The notes beneath the pieces were generated by a model. It saw only the letters and a program-made list of their open reading frames with translations, made no database searches and was not told where the DNA came from. The position numbers and the translations under genes were made by a program. From positions 137,486,775 through 137,550,774 of the forward strand of contig CAMZMU010000041.1 in NCBI GenBank assembly GCA_947311845.1: a stretch of 64,000 nucleotides of DNA. Reading direction: 5' to 3'. The DNA comes from Poa pratensis. Taxonomy: Eukaryota; Streptophyta; Magnoliopsida; Poales; Poaceae. This document shows, one piece after another, positions 58,590-64,000 of this stretch. How positions within the stretch are numbered: position 1 is the stretch's first letter; each line of letters begins with the position of its first letter.

Positions 58590-60458
58590 AGTGGTTTTTG
58601 TCGCATCAATAGTTGTTTTGTCTCTCGGCGGAGCAGCTCAACGAGCACGCTGCCATTTTCGCCTCGCCGTTGGGCCCGGAGCAAGTGGGCGCGATCGCTG
58701 CGCTTTTTGGCCTTGATGTTGGCACGGGCGTTGAGGACGTGCAGGTGGTTGCTAGCGACTCTTAGTTCGTTGTCTGTGGAGCAATCTCAGTAGGCCTTCC
58801 AAATGGATGTGCAAAGCATAAATATTGCAGCGTGGAACCCTAGGGATCTGAATTGCCCTGCCCGACGGCTTGTTGTCAAGGCAGCAGTGGCAGATGCCTT
58901 GGCATCGGTGGTGTGTGTTTCGGAGTCTAAACTCCAAGTTGTAAGCCCCTTCGTGATCGGTGAGACATTTGGCGCCCGTTTCGACGGGTTCGCGTACTTG
59001 CCTGCGGTCGGCACGGCTGGTGGTGTGGTTGTGGCTTGGGCGTCCGAGGACATACACGTTATTTCTAGCAGGATCGACAGGTTCTCTGTGTCGATAAACC
59101 TGACAGTTGGTGGTGGCGAGCCTTGGTGGCTCACGGCCGTTTATGGGCCTTCTGTTGACGCATTGAAGGCTGATTTCCTTGCTGAGCTAAGGATGCCGCG
59201 GGCCGCACTAAATGGGCCCTGGGCCATAACTGGAGATTTCAACCTAATCGTGGAGGCACGCGACAAAAACAATTCCAAGCGAGCTGGTTCTGTTCTGTAG
59301 AGTGGGACGAGCTGCACCCTGATGCATCCCTTGCTGCCGCCTCGTCTGCACTTTCTGATCACTGCCCAATCGTCATGACAACGGCGGTCCGGTTCGTGGC
59401 TAAGAAGCGGTTCCGTTTCGAGAATTTCTGGCTCAAAACTGACGGCTTCATGAAAGTGGTTCAGGCCAGCTGGGCCGAGGATGCGCCAGCCGATCCTTTA
59501 CTCCGTGTGGACTGCAAACTGAAGAGGCTTGCGCGAAGTCTAAAGAGTTGGAGCCAGAGGTTTGTTGGTAATATTCGTGATCAAATCTTCATGGCCAACG
59601 AGGTGGTCAGGCAGCTTGAGGTCGCACAGGAGACTAGGCAGCTCTGTGGATTGGAATTAGGCCTGCTGTGTGGTTTGAAGAGGCGTGTGCTAGGGCTTGC
59701 GTCGCTGGAACGGACCATCGTTAGACAGCGTGCAAAGGTTCAGGGGCTGCGGGAGTCTGACGCCACAACTCAGTTCTTCCGCATCCACGCATCGCGAAGA
59801 AGACGACGCAGCCAGGTTACCTGCCTCAGAGATGGTGATCGTGTCGCCACTGACCAGGCTGGGAAGGAGGACATCGCCACCAATTTTTATGCAAATCTGC
59901 TTGGCACGGCTGTCCCTCGCGAGCATGACATCTCGCTAGCTAACGTGGGTCTGGGGACCGTGGACCTCTCGGGCCTGGAAGCAATGTTCTCGGAGGAGGA
60001 AATCTTTGCCGCGATCAAAGCCATGCCCAACAACAAATCACCCGGACCTGACGGGTTCCCGTGGGAATTGTATCGCGCCTGTTGGCAGATAATCAAGGTG
60101 GATGTCATCGCAGCCCTACGTGCGATTGCCGTCGGAAAGCACCAGAATTTTGGGCTTCTTAATGGCGCTCTGATCACGCTGTTGCCTAAGAAAGAAGGGG
60201 CAGTAGACATGCGCGATTTCCGCCCATCAGCCTTGTCCATATCTTTGCTAAGCTGCTGGCCAAGTTAATGGCATTGCGCCTTGCCCCGCGCATGCATGAG
60301 CTCGTGGACTGCAACCAAAGTGCTTTCATCAGGAACCGGTGCATACAAGATAATTTTTTGCTTGTGAAACAGTCCGCCGTGACATTGCACCGCAAGAAAA
60401 AGCCTGCACTTCTGTTGAAATTGGATGTGGCAAAGGCCTTCGACAGCGTGTACTGGTC
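58590..60458 (+). pseudogene. LINE 5' half: ORF1 tail, endonuclease, start of reverse transcriptase
   Basis: ORF1 ends at 58765 (AALFGLDVGTGVEDVQVVAS then a stop). ORF2 starts MDVQSINIAAWNPRDLN at 58803. Endonuclease motifs: VSESKLQ and WAITGDFNLIVEARDK. Around 59280 an internal deletion and shift remove the middle of the domain, then SALSDHCPIVMT resumes. The linker and RT region follow: NNKSPGPDGFPWELY. A 1-nt loss near 60222 shifts the frame inside DFRPISLVHIF, which resumes as CNQSAFIRNRCIQDNF and LKLDVAKAFDSVYW. At 60458 the sequence is cut within the RT by the gypsy element, so the catalytic YADD box, if retained, lies beyond the window. RT residues resemble the 4-6 kb LINE more than the 49-54 kb one. 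Confidence 0.9.
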
Positions 60459-63400
60459 TGTAGAACCCCACCTTTTAACAAAAGTTGGGATTCCCCGTGT
60501 AACGTGCTAGTCCCTGGATCGACTTGCTAGCACACACAGTTTGAGATGCAATATCATAACAGTGTATCAAAGTATATTACACGTTGATCCAGAATTTAAA
60601 AGATTCGATACACTGTGCATAGCCGAAGGCTAGCTCAAACCAAAGTAAACACACAGCGGAAAGCAAATGATACAGTGAGCCCATCATATTCATGTGCCAC
60701 AGGCAAGCATGTTGGTTGTAAACTCGAAACCCTGTCGCAAACTCGAAACCCTGGGTGACGTGGCGTGCTATGATTGGCTGGTAACGGTTCACTTTAAGTG
60801 AGAGCGGGGACGCGCACGGGCTGGGCCGCTGCTGGGCTGGTTTATACACTGCGCGCGCGTTAGGTCGGATGGGCTCGGCCCCTTATATATATTTTTTGTC
60901 CTTTTGTTTTTCTTTTCTGTTTTTCTTGATTTCTTTTATAACTTTTGTTTTTCAAATCCAATTTGACTCAAACCATCTTCTAACAATTTTTAAAACCAAA
61001 ACCTGTCTTTTAAACTTGCAAACAACCTTTTTCAAAACCTTTCAAATTTGGAAAAATCCAAATAATGCTTAAAGGTTTATTTGAACCCTTATTACAATTT
61101 TCTAAAATAGGATTTAGGAATTCTTTTTGAACTTAGAATCAAATCTAATAATTTAGTATGGGAAATATCATTCAATATGATAAACTTAATAAAATAATTT
61201 TGGTACAAAACATTTTATTTAAAAGGGTTTGGTAAATCATTTTAAATACAAATATCCATTTAAATTATGGGCTTTATAATTCCCAAAGTAAAATACTACA
61301 ATACAATTTTGAATAGGAGTTACTAAACTCATTTCAAAAGCATATGAATGAATACAACCAAATTTTGAAAATAGAGCATGTTTAACATAATTCAAAACAA
61401 TTTGTAAATAGGGTTTATTAAGTAATCAAAAGTAATATATTAAAATCATCTTCAGTTTTTGAGTAATTTATTTTATTCAAATCAAAAGTTTCAATTTTTA
61501 GTGATTTTTAAAACATTCCAAATTTTTGGGATGTTACAGACTACCACCCTTAAAAGGAATCTCGTCCCCGAGATTCGAATAGGCTAGCAAGTGGGATGGG
61601 TTCGGGGTATCTGGGTGGCTACCACCCTTAAAAGAAACTTTTGTGGGTAGTCTAACTTTTGGCCTCAAATAAGGTCACACCCGAGTGTTCATAAAGCCTT
61701 GTCTGGTAGTCCCTTATCCATTGGGTGTTATTCCATCATCCATATTCTACATAGTACGTACCAACTTCTGATAATGATTGAATTCTTTTATTCCAAGTAT
61801 AACACTTTGGGTTTGGGGTTTTCCATACTTCTTTTTCGAGGTTCCTCATAGAGATTTCATGAATCATCAACGTAAGCTCTTCATTCATTTTCATATCTTC
61901 TATTACATGGTAAGCATGTCTCTCTTACATGATAGTTTGCTTATCTTTACTGATTACCAGCTCTAATAGATGTCTTTCTCAGTTGGCACTTGTACGATCC
62001 CTCTTCCGACTTGGGCAGTCATCGGTGAAGTGTCCTGCTGTCTCCCTACAATAGTGGCTAAATACTGTAGACATGTCTCTGTTCCCTCCATGGTCATATC
62101 CTGTTGTTATTCCTTTCATCCGAGAGACTTTCCTTGCCATACCTTGATTCCTTGTAATTACCACACCCTTTTTGACTCTTGTCTCCAGTTTGCTCTCTTG
62201 GCAGTCCCATGAGTAGTGTCCGTGTTCCTTGCATTTTAAGCAAATGACGTCATTTGATCTCTTCCTCTTTTTAAAGGCTTGGTGCATTCCATCCCGGACT
62301 TGCTGATTCACTTGCTGCACTATGGGGTATAGGTGGCAGCGTGTAGGGATGTGATTTGTTCCTTCACACAAAAAGCAAGTAACTTGAGTTGTGGGGTATC
62401 CCTCGGTTGAACCGGGTGCATCGAAATGGGACCACTCACCATGACATTCCTTGGATGTGTGTCCTATTTATCCACAAGTCTTGCAGGCTCTAGGTGTTGC
62501 CACCACATCTATTTGGATCTCCTTGTTGTCATGGTGTATCTGTGGTTGGTTGTTTTCATTATTGGTCATATTCCGAGACATCATCTGTACTATCTGAGAT
62601 TGACCATCTAGCCGTTGTTGCATTCCTGGGGGTAACTCATTGTTGGGGTTGTTGACTTGATTATGAGCCATGAGTTGCATGAACTTATCCTGAGCATCTA
62701 GTAGCAGCTGAACTGCTATTGGGATCTCATGGTTGTTGGCACTTTGGTGAGGCATCTGTTCGGGTTTGGCATAGGTGAGAATAGAGACAGAAAGATACTA
62801 AGGAAAATCCTACCCAAACACAGCAGATCAAGGCAATTCATCTTACAAACAACACCTAACAAACAACAACAACCTGGTTCAAACAAAAACAAACAATCTA
62901 GTATTGTCATACAACCTAAGTTGGTATGACCAATACACTAACACGATGTCGTTGTTCTAAATAGATGGTGGTCTTTATTCTATCTCCTTCTTGGATGATT
63001 CAAGTTCTTCTTCATCTTTCTTCAAAATCTTCTAAGTGTTTGAGTTCGAAATCTGACTCTTCAATAATCTTCTATCTGGTACTTCATGTCGAATTGCATA
63101 ATGACAAAAGAAGTATCAGACTCCTAGTACTTGGTCATCACCAAACATGTCTTCATGGATACAAAAAGATCGGTCATCTAGAACAAGAGAAGGTATTTTC
63201 AGAAGTAGATAGTAGATGAAAGTATAAGAAAAGATAAAATGAATTATTTATTTATTTTGGAAATCTAGATAAAAAATCTTTCAGTCCTATGGTCATAACC
63301 TATTTCTATCCAAATCTAGGGCCACGAATCAACATGCAACACAGTGCTCTGATACCATCTGTAGAACCCCCACCTTTTAACAAAAGTTGGGATTCCCCGT

Positions 63401-64000
63401 GTAACGTGCTAGTCCCTGGATCGACTTGCTAGCACACACAGTTTGAGATGCAATACCATAACAGTGTATCAAAGTATATTACACGTTGATCCAGAATTTA
63501 AAAGATTCGATACAAGGTGCATAGCCGAAGGCTAGCTCAAACCAAAGTAAACACACAGCAGAAAGCAAATGATACAGTGAGCCCATCATCTTCATGTGCC
63601 ACATGCAAGCATGTTGGTTGTAGACTCGAAACCCTGTCGCAACCTCACTCATCGTCTGACGGACCTGCAACGGTGAGTAACAACCCAACTATATGGGTCA
63701 GCACAATTGAATTGTGATGGCAAGATGACACTTATGTGGATATAAATGGCAACCTATATTCAAATGAATATTTGGCTAAGTGGAGTTTTGAGGCTGATTT
63801 GCATAAAGCCAGTTTTATCCTATCATTTATAAAACAATTTTCATCATAGACAAAGAGTACCACTGATAGACATCAGTGAACACCTTTTACTACTACTCAT
63901 GACAAACACCACCGATAGACATCAGTGAGCTCCCAACCCTTGTTCACCCATCAAGTTTTAATTAAGAAATTGGGATGAGGAGATCTTCAACAGCTTCCCG
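60459..64000 (-). mobile_element. Ty3/gypsy-type non-autonomous LTR retrotransposon, 5' LTR cut by window end
   Basis: Minus-strand element. The 3' LTR is 60459-61538 (TGTAACATCCC...GGTTCTACA on the minus strand). The purine tract AAGGGTGGTAG lies just inside. The primer-binding site TGGTATCAGAGC, complementary to initiator tRNA-Met, lies two bases inside the 5' LTR, which begins at 63360 and runs past 64000. The first ~230 bp of both LTRs agree closely, then diverge after CCCTGTCGCAA, so one LTR carries a deletion or rearrangement. The internal 1.8 kb has gag-like sequence only, with no protease, RT or integrase. Confidence 0.88.
61979..62755 (-). pseudogene. Gag-like ORF with several zinc knuckles, interrupted
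   Basis: Two open blocks. The upstream one starts MPHQSANNHEIPIAVQ and is rich in Gln/Asn (PPGMQQRLDGQSQIVQMM). It ends in ACKTCG followed by a stop, inside a zinc knuckle. The next block contains CFLCEGTNHIPTRC, CLKCKEHGHYSWDC and CRETAGHFTDDC, so three or four CCHC/CxxC-type knuckles are recognisable, the last missing one cysteine spacing. This fits the nucleocapsid end of grass gypsy Gag proteins. Confidence 0.75.

Overview
The window is nuclear DNA from a grass (Poaceae, probably a BOP-clade or pooid species). The evidence is plant-type spliced genes with GT-AG introns, Stowaway and hAT MITEs, Helitrons with grass-type ends, plant L1-type LINEs, a tRNA-derived SINE and a Ty3/gypsy element. 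Four host genes can be supported. They are the 3' end of a probable trihelix transcription factor (2-588, +), a complete seven-exon RAB5-type GTPase of the RABF2 class (19870-23902, +), an eight-exon TLC-domain membrane protein whose frame is broken by a 1-nt deficit (24844-27262, -), and a complete four-exon NPR1-like BTB/ankyrin immune co-receptor of the NPR3 type (43750-46610, -). From memory and unverified, RAB5 and NH3/NPR3 genes also lie near each other on rice chromosome 3, so this may be a conserved grass neighbourhood.

Most of the rest is mobile DNA, layered in readable order. 2.2-6.1 kb: a MULE-type MITE and a 5'-truncated LINE. 6.7-16.7 kb: two Helitron-like elements head to tail on the minus strand. 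Each has a 3' hairpin followed by CTAG. The second has its 5' end tandemly triplicated in 1.3-kb units and carries unidentified exon-like pieces. 19.9-28 kb: the RABF2 and TLC genes back to back, with MITEs in RABF2 introns. 31.6-40 kb: two copies of a ~2-kb segmental duplication. One copy took a PIF/Harbinger-type element carrying a LURP-one-related gene fragment and a 19-bp poly(A) insertion. The other took a tRNA-derived SINE and a hAT element. Each copy preserves the empty sites of the other. Between them lie a LINE fragment, a gypsy fragment and GC-rich poly(A) retroposons with clear target-site duplications (TSDs).

41.7-42.8 kb: a retroposon carrying a LINE ORF1 with a damaged zinc knuckle. 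43.7-46.6 kb: the NPR3-like gene. 48.6-54.3 kb: another GC-rich retroposon and a 4.8-kb L1-type LINE with endonuclease, reverse transcriptase and RNase H, a perfect 15-bp TSD and two frameshifts. 56.4-57.6 kb: another poly(A)-type retroposon. 58.6-64 kb: a plus-strand LINE interrupted inside its reverse transcriptase by a minus-strand gypsy element that runs off the window.

The host genes do not form a pathway. RABF2 acts in endosomal trafficking, TLC proteins are ER/Golgi membrane proteins, and NPR3-type proteins act in salicylate signalling. The most unusual structures are the Helitron with the triplicated 5' end, the family of GC-rich retroposons, and the duplicated locus that works as a natural before/after record of insertions.
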